Assembly: GCF_022008395.1 (NCBI RefSeq)
Contig: NZ_JAIRBB010000001.1
Location: 434,001 to 498,000 of the forward strand
DNA: 64,000 nucleotides
Direction of reading: 5' to 3'
Source: Aequorivita xiaoshiensis
GTDB lineage: Bacteria > Bacteroidota > Bacteroidia > Flavobacteriales > Flavobacteriaceae
Below are positions 10,281 to 19,428 of the stretch, one piece after another. The number at the start of each line of letters is the position of its first letter. Position 1 is the first letter of the stretch. The notes beneath the pieces were generated by a model. That model was not told the DNA's origin and did no database searches. It saw only the letters and a list, made by a program, of their open reading frames with translations. A program made the translations under genes and the position numbers.

Positions 10281-10307
10281 ACCTTCACTATTCAGTGAAG
10301 GTTTTTT
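10281..10307. terminator. Bidirectional terminator
   Basis: A 9-bp stem (ACCTTCACT, 10281-10289, with AGTGAAGGT, 10294-10302) with an A run before and a T run after. It lies between the convergent transglutaminase-like gene and rpmA and can serve both. Confidence 0.85.
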
Positions 10308-10328
10308 AATCTTAAACAAGATTTATAA

Positions 10329-10592
10329 CTATGCCTCAGCGCTTGGAACGATTGAAACGTAGCTCTTGTTATCTTTCTTCTTGGTAAATTTAACAATACC
10401 ATCCACTTTTGCGTGAAGCGTATGGTCTTTACCACCGTATACGTTTTCACCTGGGTGATGCGTATTACCTCTTTGTCTTACAATGATATTTCCAGCAACA
10501 GCAGCCTGTCCTCCAAAAATCTTAACGCCTAAACGTTTCGATTCTGATTCTCTACCGTTTTTAGAACTACCAACTCCTTTTTTGTGAGCCAT
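10329..10592 (-). CDS. rpmA: 50S ribosomal protein L27
   Basis: The 87-residue L27 (bL27) reaches towards the peptidyl-transferase centre with its N-terminal tail. The start [14 protein letters not shown] is diagnostic, followed by the beta-barrel core ([16 protein letters not shown]). There is no cleavable pre-sequence of the Firmicutes kind before the AHKK tail. It is cotranscribed with rplU, 35 bases downstream of it on the minus strand, in the common rplU-rpmA order. Confidence 0.97.
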   Translation of the reverse strand: MAHKKGVGSSKNGRESESKRLGVKIFGGQAAVAGNIIVRQRGNTHHPGENVYGGKDHTLHAKVDGIVKFTKKKDNKSYVSIVPSAEA

Positions 10593-10627
10593 TTTGTTTC
10601 GGTTTTAAATATTATACATCAGTAAGG

Positions 10628-11293
10628 TTATTTTTCAACCCCACCATCTAATCTGTCTTGCAATTCTTTTAGCTCATCCCACTTACCATCAGCAGCTAAT
10701 TTAGCTTGTTTTGGCCAAGTGTCTGTAACTAAATGTGCTAAATTTGAACTTGCTTCAGAAAGAATAGTTGCGATAGCCTCTGGTTTTACTTTTGCAACTT
10801 TAGCAAAAGTATCCAATCCAGCAGCAACCATAGCCTCTGCAGCTTTTGGTCCAACACCCTCAATCTTTTTAAGATCGTCTGCTTTAGCGGCTTTTTTAGG
10901 AGCAGCTTTTTTAGCAGGTGCTTTAGTTTCTGATTTAGGAGCAGCTTTCTTAGCTTCTTCCTTTTTAGCAGGTGTAGCTCCTGAAGCTACAATGCTTTCA
11001 ATTACAATTTCAGAAAGTGCCTGACGGTGTCCGTTTTTAACACGGTAACCTTTACGGCGTTTCTTTTTGAAAACTATAACTTTGTCACCTTTAAGGTGCT
11101 TTACGACTTTTGCTCCTATTTGAGCGCCGTTTATAGCCGGGGCGCCTATGGTAATATTGTCGCCGTCACCAATAAGAAGTACATTGTCAAAAGACACTGA
11201 TTTCCCTTCTTCTACTGGTAAACGATTAACAAAAACCTTTTGGTCTTTCGCAACTTTTACTTGCTGCCCTGCTATCTCTACAATTGCGTACAT
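10628..11293 (-). CDS. rplU: 50S ribosomal protein L21 with C-terminal helix-hairpin-helix extension
   Basis: Residues 1-103 are a standard bL21 (MYAIVEIAGQQVKV at the start, then the KKRRKGYRVKNGHRQ RNA-binding segment). A Lys/Ala-rich linker of about 30 residues follows, then an extra domain of roughly 85 residues. That domain contains LKKIEGVGPKAAEAMVAAG, a helix-hairpin-helix nucleic-acid-binding motif. The total of 221 residues is about twice the usual bL21 length. The extension occurs in other flavobacteria as far as I recall; its role is not known. It is first of two genes, behind a promoter and a foldable leader at 11294-11418. Confidence 0.95.
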   Translation of the reverse strand: MYAIVEIAGQQVKVAKDQKVFVNRLPVEEGKSVSFDNVLLIGDGDNITIGAPAINGAQIGAKVVKHLKGDKVIVFKKKRRKGYRVKNGHRQALSEIVIESIVASGATPAKKEEAKKAAPKSETKAPAKKAAPKKAAKADDLKKIEGVGPKAAEAMVAAGLDTFAKVAKVKPEAIATILSEASSNLAHLVTDTWPKQAKLAADGKWDELKELQDRLDGGVEK

Positions 11294-11418
11294 AGCGAAT
11301 CGTTTATAAATTAGTTAAACTTAGTTTTCCCTATCGTTTGCGGAAGCTTTAGCCACCGAAGCAAAACAAAATTCTGCGTAGGGGGCTGCAAATATAATTT
11401 TAAAAAAGGAATTGACAA
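11294..11418 (-). promoter_or_regulatory. rplU-rpmA promoter and structured leader
   Basis: On the minus strand a TTG (complement of 11416-11418), a 19-base spacer and TATATTTG (complement of 11389-11396) form a consensus Bacteroidota promoter. The predicted transcript leader is about 90 nt. It can fold through nested pairings: CCCTA at 11329-11333 with TAGGG at 11379-11383, and GTTTGC at 11336-11341 with GCAAAAC at 11361-11367. Ribosomal-protein operons often have autoregulatory leaders, but this one is inferred only from pairing by eye. Confidence 0.5.
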
Positions 11419-11561
11419 AGCGTTTTATATTTAATCTTTCAAGCTTAATACACTGATTGACAATTGAATTCAATGAGAAGAAGTGAATTTACAGGTTTGC
11501 AATCATCACAACACTAAAAACTTTATTTAAAAACCCAATTAAAACACTAATAATCAACTGT

Positions 11562-12020
11562 TTATTTCATAACGTTTCTATTACCGTCTTGAGTATTCCA
11601 TGATGTTTTAAGAAGCTGCATAAAGGAAAGGGTTAAAACTATAGTTGTTGCAAATCCCATAATTAAAATAGACAAAACAAGCATAAGGGTTCCTAAATCG
11701 TATTCAAGATCCCATTTATTCATAATTGCTTTTGAGAACTCCGTATCAATTTGATACATATATATGGCCATAAAAATTGAAAATAACACCGATGCAATAC
11801 CTCCCGAAAACAAACCCACTTCAAATCCTTTTTCATATTTGAAACTTGTTTCCGAGGAAGAGTAATTTTTTAATGCCATGTAAATTCCAAAACCGAAAAT
11901 TAACCCATTTACTGAGCTCAATACAGGGTATTGGTGTAACCCAATAAGTTTTAAAATTAAAAAGTATGCAATTAGTACTGCTGCAATTCCAAGACCGTAA
12001 CGTGAATATACTTTAAACAT
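11562..12020 (-). CDS. DUF4199-like membrane protein
   Basis: A 152-residue protein with four hydrophobic segments (about residues 9-27, 33-50, 69-88 and 112-134). The arrangement, including a KYEKGFEVGLFSGGIAS loop before the third helix, resembles DUF4199 proteins of Bacteroidota. The function of the family is unknown and there is no catalytic signature. It is isolated, between the rplU leader and the divergent M16 peptidase pair. The family call is by eye. Confidence 0.6.
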   Translation of the reverse strand: MFKVYSRYGLGIAAVLIAYFLILKLIGLHQYPVLSSVNGLIFGFGIYMALKNYSSSETSFKYEKGFEVGLFSGGIASVLFSIFMAIYMYQIDTEFSKAIMNKWDLEYDLGTLMLVLSILIMGFATTIVLTLSFMQLLKTSWNTQDGNRNVMK

Positions 12021-12252
12021 AGTGATTGGATTTAAACCTAAAAGTTACGAAATTTTGTTTTACAAAATTCAAATCATCAACATAACTTTTTAAAAATTAA
12101 ATACTTAAATTCAATATTCATAAATTAAACTACCTAAGATTAGTTGAAATTTTAATTTTTAATCTATAGTACAGTAACATTCTGCTTAAAATTACGTCAA
12201 ATTAGCGACTGAGCTTAAAATAAAATTAAACCCAAAAGCTCTTAAAATTAAT

Positions 12253-12260
12253 TAACTTTG
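12253..12260 (+). promoter_or_regulatory. Minus-7 box of the M16 peptidase operon
   Basis: TAACTTTG fits TAnnTTTG and lies 40 bases before the ATG at 12301. No TTG sits at the usual distance upstream, so the promoter may need an activator or be weak. The rest of the 280-base gap (12021-12300) is AT-rich and holds nothing I recognise. Confidence 0.4.
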
Positions 12261-12300
12261 TAAGTCAAACTTTCGAATATTTAAACTTTAATTTAAAACG

Positions 12301-13617
12301 ATGAAAAAAACATTTCTAACCGTCTTGTTCGCCTTAATGTTTCTAGTTGGCGCTAAGGCCCAACAAGTTGAATTTGAAGAATACAAATTGGATAACGGTC
12401 TTCATGTTATTTTATACGAAGACAATACTGCTCCCGTTGCAGTAACTTCTGTGATGTACCACGTGGGTGCAAAAAACGAAACTCCTGGACGTTCAGGGTT
12501 CGCTCACTTTTTTGAACACTTATTATTTGAAGGGACCGAAAATATTGGTCGTGGAAAGTGGTTCGAAATTGTAACATCTAATGGTGGAAGCAACAATGCA
12601 AACACTACAGACGATCGAACATATTACTATGAAATTTTTCCTTCAAATAGTGTTGAGACTGGACTTTGGATGGAAAGTGAGCGTATGCTTCACCCAATTA
12701 TCAACCAAATTGGTGTAGATACACAAAACGAAGTTGTAAAAGAAGAAAAGCGTCTAAGAGTAGATAATCAACCTTACGGTAACATCCTTAAAGCCGTTAA
12801 GGAAAACATGTTTAAAAAACACCCTTATCGTTGGACTACAATTGGTGAGATGGAAGATTTGGATGCTGCAACCCTTGAGGAGTTTCAAGCTTTTAACAAG
12901 AAATTCTACGTTCCTAATAACGCTGTTCTAGTTGTTGCTGGTGATATTGACAAGCCTAAAATTAAGAAAATGATTAAAGATTACTTCGGTCCTATCCCAA
13001 GAGGTGCGGAAGTAGTTCAACCAAATATCAAGGAAGATCCAATTACCGAACAAATTAAAGCTAAATTTTACGATCCTAATATTCAGCTTCCAATGATTAT
13101 TCAAGCATACAGAACTCCTTCTATGAAAGAACGTGATGCGTATATCTTGGATATGGTTTCAACTATTTTAAGCGATGGGAAAAGTTCTCGTCTTTACAAA
13201 AAACTAGTTGACGAAAAGAAATTGGCTCTTGAAGTTGCAGCTATTAATTTTAGTCAAGAGGATTACGGTACGTATATTACCTTAGCAATTCCACTTAACA
13301 ACACACCTCTAGAAACTTTAGACGCTGAAATAACAGAAGAGATTGTTAGATTACAGAATGAACTTATTTCTGAACGCGAGTTTGAAAAACTTCAGAACAT
13401 TTACAAAAACAGATTTGTAACGGCTAATGCTACTGTTGCTGGTATTGCAAACTCACTTGCAAATTATTACACTTTTTATGGAGAGACCAATCTTATTAAT
13501 AAAGAATTGGACATCTACAAAAACATTACTCGTGAGGATATTCGCGAAGCAGCTAGAAAATACCTAAACAAAAACCAGAGCTTATATTTAGAGTATTTGC
13601 CAAAATCAGAACAATAA
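12301..13617 (+). CDS. M16 family zinc metallopeptidase, catalytic subunit
   Basis: A 438-residue insulinase/processing-peptidase-type protein with a signal peptide (residues 1-20, ending VGAKAQ), so it acts in the periplasm or at the outer membrane. The inverted zinc motif HFFEH is at residues 69-73, and the distal Glu is in the NEVVKEEKR segment near residue 148. Both are kept, so this is the active partner. Two homologous M16 domains are present. The next gene, 21 bases downstream, encodes a larger M16 protein without the motif, and the two probably form a heterodimer. The physiological substrate is unknown. Confidence 0.92.
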   Translation: MKKTFLTVLFALMFLVGAKAQQVEFEEYKLDNGLHVILYEDNTAPVAVTSVMYHVGAKNETPGRSGFAHFFEHLLFEGTENIGRGKWFEIVTSNGGSNNANTTDDRTYYYEIFPSNSVETGLWMESERMLHPIINQIGVDTQNEVVKEEKRLRVDNQPYGNILKAVKENMFKKHPYRWTTIGEMEDLDAATLEEFQAFNKKFYVPNNAVLVVAGDIDKPKIKKMIKDYFGPIPRGAEVVQPNIKEDPITEQIKAKFYDPNIQLPMIIQAYRTPSMKERDAYILDMVSTILSDGKSSRLYKKLVDEKKLALEVAAINFSQEDYGTYITLAIPLNNTPLETLDAEITEEIVRLQNELISEREFEKLQNIYKNRFVTANATVAGIANSLANYYTFYGETNLINKELDIYKNITREDIREAARKYLNKNQSLYLEYLPKSEQ

Positions 13618-13638
13618 AAAACTTAGAATTATTTTAAG

Positions 13639-15693
13639 ATGAAAAAACATATATACCTATTAATAGCAAGTATTTTAATATCTACGCTAGCAGTTGCGCA
13701 GATAGACCGCAGCAAACAACCAAAACCAGGCCCTGCTCCTACAATAAACGTAACGCAACCTGGCACCTTTAATCTAAATAATGGTTTAAAAGTACTTGTA
13801 GTGGAAGACCACACGCTTCCTGCAGTACGTGTACAACTAGTAATTGACAACCCATTACATGCATCTGGAAAGAAAGCGGGAGTTGAAGCCCTAGTTTCTG
13901 CAATGTTGGGTAATGGTACAACAAACATTTCTAAAGACGATTTCAACGAAGAAGTAGATTATTTAGGCGCTAATATTTCATTTGGATCTGAGAGCGCTTA
14001 CGCGAGTTCACTTTCTGAATATTTCCCAAGAATTATGGAGCTTATGTCGGATGGTATCAAAAACCCATTATTCACTGAAGAGGAATTCCAAAAGGAAAAG
14101 AACAAAATGATCGACGGTTTAAAAAGCCAAGAAAAAAGTGTTTCAGCAGTTGCATCTAACTTACGTTCAGCATTAATTTATGGGAAAGATCACCCAAAAG
14201 GAGAATTTACAACCATTGAAAAAGTTGAAAAATTAACCTTAAACGACGTAAAAGAGTTTTATGAAAACTACTTTAATCCTAAAAATGCTTATTTAGCAGT
14301 TGTAGGAGACGTTAAGCAAAACCAAGTAGAAGCTTTAGTTCGTGAGCACCTTAGCGATTGGAAACAAAACCCAGTGCCTTCTGTAGTATATAGCACACCT
14401 AAAGATGTTCAGTTTACACAAGTTAACTTTATCGATATGCCAAATGCTGTGCAGAGTGAAATTGCTGTACAAAATTTAGTTACTCTTAAGATGAACGACC
14501 CCGACTACCCAGCAGTTCTTATTGCAAATAGAATATTAGGAGGCGGTTTCAACAGTTTATTAAACATGAATCTTCGTGAAGCCAATGGATGGACTTATGG
14601 AGCGCGTTCAAGTACAGGAGCAGATAAAAATATTACTCGTTTTGTAGCTACTACCAGTGTACGTAACGAGGTTACTGATAGTGCAGTTGTAGAAACTTTA
14701 AAGGAAATTCGTTTTATTCGCGACAATAAAGTAACAGCTCAACAATTAGCCAACGCTAAAGCCAAGTATGTAGGTGATTTTGTTTTGGCACTTGAACGCC
14801 CGTCCACTATCGCAAACCTTGCGCTAGAAGTTTACACTCAAAACCTTCCAAAAGACTTTTACTCTGGATATCTTAAAAAGATAAATGCTGTTACAGCAGA
14901 AGATGTTCAGCGTGTAGCAAAAAAATATTACAAGCCAGGTAATCTTCGTATTGTAGTAGTAGGTAAAGGTTCGGAAGTATTAGAAGGACTTAAAAATCTA
15001 AAAAACCACGAAGGAAGACAAATTCCTGTGTACTATTTTGATAAAGAAGGAAACCCGACTACAGAGCCAAACTACAATATGCCTGTGGAATCTGGTGTAA
15101 CTGCTGAATCGGTAATAAACAAATACATCGATGCAATTGGAGGGCGCAAAGCTTTAGAAGATGTTAAGACGGTGAAAATGGAAGCTGGAGCAGAAATGCA
15201 AGGTATGCAGTTAGGTCTTGAAATCAAGAATACCACTAAAAATCAATCTTCATTGATAGTTTCTATGGGTGGTGCTCCACTCCAAAAAGTTATTTTCGAT
15301 GGAGAAAAAGGCTATATGTCTGGACAAGGACAAAAAATGGATTATACAGACAAGCAAAACCAAGCTGCTAAAAAACAAGCTGTTCCTTTTGCTGAACTTT
15401 CTGCTAAAGATGCAAAATTAGACCGCGTTGAAGAAGGTGCTTACGTTATTGTTTTAGAAGAAGGTCAAGAAGCTTTTTACGATAAAGAAAGTGGATTGAA
15501 AGTTAAAGAGGTATCAACTCAAGAAATGAATGGACAAAAAATTTCAACTACAATTGTGTACGACGATTACACTGAAGTAAATGGAATTAAATTTCCTTTC
15601 ACAATCAAGCAGTCTGCAGGACCTCAAGAGCTGACTTTTAAAGTAAGTAAAGTTTCAATTAACGAAGGTGTAGTTGATTCGGATTTCGAATAA
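13639..15693 (+). CDS. M16 family protein, non-catalytic partner with C-terminal extension
   Basis: A 684-residue exported protein (signal peptide about residues 1-20, ending STLAVAQ). It has two M16 domains over about residues 35-460, but no HxxEH: the equivalent position reads KKAGVEALVSAML. It should therefore be the substrate-holding partner of the upstream enzyme, as in other bacterial M16A/M16B pairs. Beyond residue 480 there is an extra domain of about 200 residues. Its VKTVKMEAGAEMQG and VVDSDFE segments resemble the lipoprotein-sorting (LolA-like) fold often attached to such proteins. That second assignment is tentative. A terminator follows at 15721. Confidence 0.88.
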   Translation: MKKHIYLLIASILISTLAVAQIDRSKQPKPGPAPTINVTQPGTFNLNNGLKVLVVEDHTLPAVRVQLVIDNPLHASGKKAGVEALVSAMLGNGTTNISKDDFNEEVDYLGANISFGSESAYASSLSEYFPRIMELMSDGIKNPLFTEEEFQKEKNKMIDGLKSQEKSVSAVASNLRSALIYGKDHPKGEFTTIEKVEKLTLNDVKEFYENYFNPKNAYLAVVGDVKQNQVEALVREHLSDWKQNPVPSVVYSTPKDVQFTQVNFIDMPNAVQSEIAVQNLVTLKMNDPDYPAVLIANRILGGGFNSLLNMNLREANGWTYGARSSTGADKNITRFVATTSVRNEVTDSAVVETLKEIRFIRDNKVTAQQLANAKAKYVGDFVLALERPSTIANLALEVYTQNLPKDFYSGYLKKINAVTAEDVQRVAKKYYKPGNLRIVVVGKGSEVLEGLKNLKNHEGRQIPVYYFDKEGNPTTEPNYNMPVESGVTAESVINKYIDAIGGRKALEDVKTVKMEAGAEMQGMQLGLEIKNTTKNQSSLIVSMGGAPLQKVIFDGEKGYMSGQGQKMDYTDKQNQAAKKQAVPFAELSAKDAKLDRVEEGAYVIVLEEGQEAFYDKESGLKVKEVSTQEMNGQKISTTIVYDDYTEVNGIKFPFTIKQSAGPQELTFKVSKVSINEGVVDSDFE

Positions 15694-15720
15694 TTAAACG
15701 AAATTCAGTTTTATTAAAAA

Positions 15721-15753
15721 ACCGCATTAGATTTAATTCTAATGCGGTTTTTT
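15721..15753. terminator. Bidirectional terminator
   Basis: An 11-bp perfect stem (15721-15731 with 15738-15748) with a 6-base loop, flanked by an A run before and a T run after. It lies between the M16 operon and the convergent gldD. Confidence 0.88.
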
Positions 15754-15772
15754 AATTGAATAGATTTACTAT

Positions 15773-16336
15773 TTATTCCCAAACAATCGTTTCCATAATC
15801 CTTCTAATATCTTCACGTAGATATTCTGCTGCAGGATAAACAGAGTCGTAATTTGGTTTTGCTTTAAAGTACACAGCACCATTTACAAAGTGACGAATAC
15901 TATCGGTTACATAAAATTCTGCTTGGGTTGCCGCATTTCCATTTATCATATAAAACATTCCGTACACTTTAGAATCGGGGTTTACAAAAGGGTACGCAGG
16001 TATACTATTTGCCTTAATGGTATGATCGTAAGCTAGACGTTGGGCATCCTGTAGCAATGAATCTAGATTGTTAACTCTTACCTGCTGGTAGGTCATATAG
16101 ATTGTGGCCTTCATTTTAGGGTATTGAATGTTTAGAGCACAATTATCTTTCTTTTCTATAACTGCATTCTCATTCATTTCAAAAGAAAAAGCACAATTGG
16201 GATCTACCTTTTTGTACTCAGGAATAGGGTAATCTAACCTCAGCTGGGCAGCGGGTTTCACTGTAACTTCATCTTCACATGAAACACATATGAAAAGTAG
16301 AATTATTGAGGAGAATATACGCTTATAAATTTTCAA
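15773..16336 (-). CDS. gldD: Gliding motility lipoprotein GldD
   Basis: A 187-residue lipoprotein (lipobox ILLFICVSC, Cys at about residue 20) required for gliding motility in Flavobacterium johnsoniae. Its N-terminal DYPIPEYKKVDPNCAFSFE segment is typical of GldD. It is known to act with the membrane protein GldE, and GldD/GldE are linked to the type IX secretion and gliding machinery. Its start overlaps the end of gldE by 14 bases, which implies translational coupling. Presence of the gene does not itself prove that the organism glides. Confidence 0.93.
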   Translation of the reverse strand: MKIYKRIFSSIILLFICVSCEDEVTVKPAAQLRLDYPIPEYKKVDPNCAFSFEMNENAVIEKKDNCALNIQYPKMKATIYMTYQQVRVNNLDSLLQDAQRLAYDHTIKANSIPAYPFVNPDSKVYGMFYMINGNAATQAEFYVTDSIRHFVNGAVYFKAKPNYDSVYPAAEYLREDIRRIMETIVWE

Positions 16337-17645
16337 TTGTAACTTTTATTTGTTTTATACGTTTGCCTTCAAAAGCTTCAATTACAAACGCATAACCGTG
16401 AAATAATATTTTTTCGTTTTTCTTAGGAAATCCCTTTGACACTTCAAGTAGGAAACCAGCTAACGTTTCTGCTTCTCCTTTATTATCTTCAAATTCTTCT
16501 GGGTCTTCTAGTTTTATAACCTTGTAAAAATCTTTTAGAGGTGTTTTCCCTTCAAAAATAAATGTATTGTCGTCGAGCTTAGAGAAAATAAGATCTTCAT
16601 CATCAAACTCGTCGCTAATTTCCCCTACAATTTCTTCAATAATATCTTCTAAAGAAATTAGTCCGCTAGTTCCTCCATATTCATCCACCACAATTGCAAG
16701 GTGCATTTTCATTTCCTTAAACTCATTCAGCAAATCGTCTAGTTTTTTGTTTTCAGGTACAAAATACGCTTCGCGTTTTAAAGTCTTCCAATCCAGAATT
16801 TTTCTATCTGTGTATGGAATTAAATCTTTTACATATAATACACCAGTAATATTATCCATGCTATCCTTATAAACTGGAATGCGCGAATAGCCGTGTTGAA
16901 TAATATCAGGAAGAATCTCTTTAAAAGATTGATCTTCACTAATTGCAAAAATATCCATTCGGTTTTTCATCACCTGCTTGGTATCTGTATTTCCGAAAGT
17001 AACAATTCCCTGTAGAATTTTTTGTTCTTCAAAAGTGGTATCTTGGTTGGAAAGTTCTAGCGCCTGTGAAAGGTGATCTACACTAATATTTGATTTTTGC
17101 TTACCATAACGATCATGCAAAAACAATGTTACCGATCGCATAGGTGAACTAATTGGAGACAGCAAACTATCCAAAACATTTAGAGGTTGTGCCATAAAAG
17201 CAGCAAAGGAGATCCCATTTCTATTTGCATAAATTTTAGGCAGAATCTCACCAAAAAGCAAGATTAAAAAAGTCACCACTCCAACTTCTATAATAAAACG
17301 AATATCTACACCGTAGTAATTCGTTAGAATATTAGAGAATAAAAGATCGCTCATCGAATCGAAAAGCAGCACTATAGCAATGTTAATGAAGTTATTAGCT
17401 ACAAGAATCGTTGCCAAAAGCTTCTTCGGTTTCGACAGTAATTTTTCTACTATAGCAAGTTTTTTAGCAATTGCCTTCTCATTATTCGTCTCAAAATCTG
17501 AAGACGACAAAGAGAAAAAAGCCACTTCGGCACCCGAAATGAGCGCAGAGCAGCCTAATAAAACAACAAGCAAAACAATACTTGTTATATGAGTAAAGTC
17601 CAAAGTATTAATTAATAATAGTAAACCTGGGGGTTCTGTATCCAA
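16323..17645 (-). CDS. gldE: Gliding motility-associated protein GldE (CNNM/CBS-domain membrane protein)
   Basis: A 440-residue inner-membrane protein of the HlyC/CorC (DUF21) superfamily. The N-terminal membrane domain is at about residues 20-180 with several helices. Two CBS domains follow (about residues 205-340, with GYSRIPVYKDSMDNITGVLY) and a C-terminal transporter-associated domain after residue 350. In F. johnsoniae GldE is partly redundant with or supports GldD. The order mutY-ssb-gldE-gldD on one strand is the conserved flavobacterial arrangement and supports the name over a generic hemolysin call. The gene begins 21 bases after ssb ends. Confidence 0.92.
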   Translation of the reverse strand: MDTEPPGLLLLINTLDFTHITSIVLLVVLLGCSALISGAEVAFFSLSSSDFETNNEKAIAKKLAIVEKLLSKPKKLLATILVANNFINIAIVLLFDSMSDLLFSNILTNYYGVDIRFIIEVGVVTFLILLFGEILPKIYANRNGISFAAFMAQPLNVLDSLLSPISSPMRSVTLFLHDRYGKQKSNISVDHLSQALELSNQDTTFEEQKILQGIVTFGNTDTKQVMKNRMDIFAISEDQSFKEILPDIIQHGYSRIPVYKDSMDNITGVLYVKDLIPYTDRKILDWKTLKREAYFVPENKKLDDLLNEFKEMKMHLAIVVDEYGGTSGLISLEDIIEEIVGEISDEFDDEDLIFSKLDDNTFIFEGKTPLKDFYKVIKLEDPEEFEDNKGEAETLAGFLLEVSKGFPKKNEKILFHGYAFVIEAFEGKRIKQIKVTIENL

Positions 17646-17666
17646 TTTGATGAATTTAGTTAAACA

Positions 17667-18122
17667 TTAAAAAGGAAGATCGTCTTCTTCTTCAGTAATA
17701 GACTTTGCAGCCTGAGATGATTGAGTAGCCTGTGGTTTTTGAACATTTTGTCCTGGATTATTTTGCGGGGTTTCATTTCCGCTTCCTTTAGGTGTCAAGA
17801 ACGTAAAGTCGGTACAATGCACCTCTGTGCTGTATCTATCCATTCCTTTATCATCTTGCCATTTGCGAGTTTTTAAACGACCTTCAATATAAACCATGTC
17901 GCCCTTTTTTAAATACTTCTCACAAATTTCAGCAGCTTTATTTCGAACTATAATATTGTGCCACTCAGTATTTGTAACACGTTCGTTTGTAGTTTTGTTT
18001 ACATAAGTTTCATTTGTAGCAAGAGGAAATCGACCAATACTATTTCCGCCCTCAAAGTAATGCATCTTTACATCATCACCCGTATGTCCAATCAACATAA
18101 CTTTGTTCAATGTTCCACTCAT
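17667..18122 (-). CDS. ssb: Single-stranded DNA-binding protein
   Basis: A 151-residue SSB that coats single-stranded DNA during replication and repair. It has the OB fold (residues 1-105, with NKVMLIGHTGDD at the start and GDMVYIEGRLKTRKW). A Gln/Asn-rich linker and the acidic tip DDLPF at the C-terminus, which recruits partner proteins, follow. Its promoter is probably the TACCTTTG on the minus strand at 18154-18147. It heads the ssb-gldE-gldD run. Confidence 0.96.
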   Translation of the reverse strand: MSGTLNKVMLIGHTGDDVKMHYFEGGNSIGRFPLATNETYVNKTTNERVTNTEWHNIIVRNKAAEICEKYLKKGDMVYIEGRLKTRKWQDDKGMDRYSTEVHCTDFTFLTPKGSGNETPQNNPGQNVQKPQATQSSQAAKSITEEEDDLPF

Positions 18123-18234
18123 ATTTTCTTTAATTTATAATTTATACAAAGGTAAATCTTGTGTTTTAAATATACGGTTTTTTTAAGTTTTAATATAGAA
18201 TGATTTAAATGAAAACTATAAACCTAAAATAGAT

Positions 18235-19299
18235 TTAGTAGTTTTCAAAAAATTCTGAAACAAAATTTTCTATTAAAACCGGAACAGCATATTTATTTAT
18301 TTCTGAAATAGGAATTTCGGCTTGGTTATTCTTAGCTGTTTCGAGTATCCAAAAACGGGTGTATAAATGTTGGTGCGAAAGTTTATGAACTACTGCCTCT
18401 TCATTGAAAAGCGATATACTTCTAAAATCTAAGTTTTCTGAAAAATCTTGAAACTGTGGGAGATTTTTTAAGGTCTCGATGTCGACTTCCTCTAAAGTTT
18501 CAATCAAGGGAAACTCATATAGTTTATGCCAAATTCCCTTCCCTATTCGTTGTTTAAGGATAGTGTTTTCATTATCTGATAGAACAACTAGATAATTAAA
18601 ATATCTTTTCTTTACAGGTTTAGCTTTAATTTTTACAGGTAATCCTTCTACTTCATTCTTCTTGAATGCAACACAAACATCATTAAAAATACAACTATTG
18701 CAATTTGGATTCTTAGGCACACAATGTCTCGCTCCAAATTCCATAATAGCTTGATTAAAAGTACCAGGTTGCTCCTTATCTATTAATTGTTGGGCTAGAT
18801 TTTTGAATTCCTTTGGTCCATTTCCTTTATTAATAGGTGTAGATACTCCAAAAACACGGGACAGCACTCTATAAACATTGCCATCTACTACCGCTTGCGG
18901 TTCATTAAAACATATACTTGCAATAGCACTTGCGGTGTATTCCCCTACTCCCTTTAATTTTAATAAGTCCTTATAGTTATCAGGAAAAACTCCATTCATT
19001 TCTTCGGTTACCCTTTTCGCAGTAGCATGGAGGTTTCGTGCTCGAGAATAATATCCTAATCCTTGCCATAGTTTTAAAACTTCATCCTCAGGTGAATTTG
19101 CTAAATCTTGAACCGTAGGATAGGCGTTTATAAACTTTAAATAATAGGGTAATCCTTGCGCAACTCGCGTTTGTTGCAACATAATTTCTGACAGCCAAAT
19201 ATGATATGGACTTACTGTTTTTCGCCATATGAGATCTCGCTTATTATCTAAATACCACGAAATTAACCTTTTGGAAAAGTGAGGGTTTAAAATTGACAT
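18235..19299 (-). CDS. mutY: A/G-specific adenine glycosylase MutY
   Basis: MutY removes adenine paired with 8-oxoguanine. The 354-residue protein has the catalytic Glu in LSEIMLQQTRV (about residue 37), a helix-hairpin-helix at LLKLKGVGEYTASAIA and the catalytic Asp in VVDGNVYRV. The [4Fe-4S] cluster has the spacing C-x6-C-x2-C-x5-C (about residues 192-208). The C-terminal NUDIX-like domain, which recognises 8-oxoguanine, covers roughly residues 235-350. It is divergent from hup. Confidence 0.96.
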   Translation of the reverse strand: MSILNPHFSKRLISWYLDNKRDLIWRKTVSPYHIWLSEIMLQQTRVAQGLPYYLKFINAYPTVQDLANSPEDEVLKLWQGLGYYSRARNLHATAKRVTEEMNGVFPDNYKDLLKLKGVGEYTASAIASICFNEPQAVVDGNVYRVLSRVFGVSTPINKGNGPKEFKNLAQQLIDKEQPGTFNQAIMEFGARHCVPKNPNCNSCIFNDVCVAFKKNEVEGLPVKIKAKPVKKRYFNYLVVLSDNENTILKQRIGKGIWHKLYEFPLIETLEEVDIETLKNLPQFQDFSENLDFRSISLFNEEAVVHKLSHQHLYTRFWILETAKNNQAEIPISEINKYAVPVLIENFVSEFFENY

Positions 19300-19344
19300 T
19301 GGGTAAAAATAATCTATATTCCATTAAATTTTAAAGGATTATGC

Positions 19345-19377
19345 TTTGATTTATTGATTTTAAAATATGTATATTTG
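19345..19377 (+). promoter_or_regulatory. Promoter of hup
   Basis: TTTG at 19345-19348, then a 21-base spacer and TATATTTG at 19370-19377. This is an almost ideal Bacteroidota sigma-A promoter, about 50 bases before the HU start codon. Confidence 0.75.
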
Positions 19378-19428
19378 CAGACCCAAAAAAACTCTAGTAA
19401 AAGAATAATTAATTAAAATACACATATA

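Noticed and set aside
10719-11024. An Ala/Ser-rich 101-codon plus-strand frame opposite rplU
   Set aside because: It mirrors the Lys/Ala linker and tail of L21; no signal, start context or family match.
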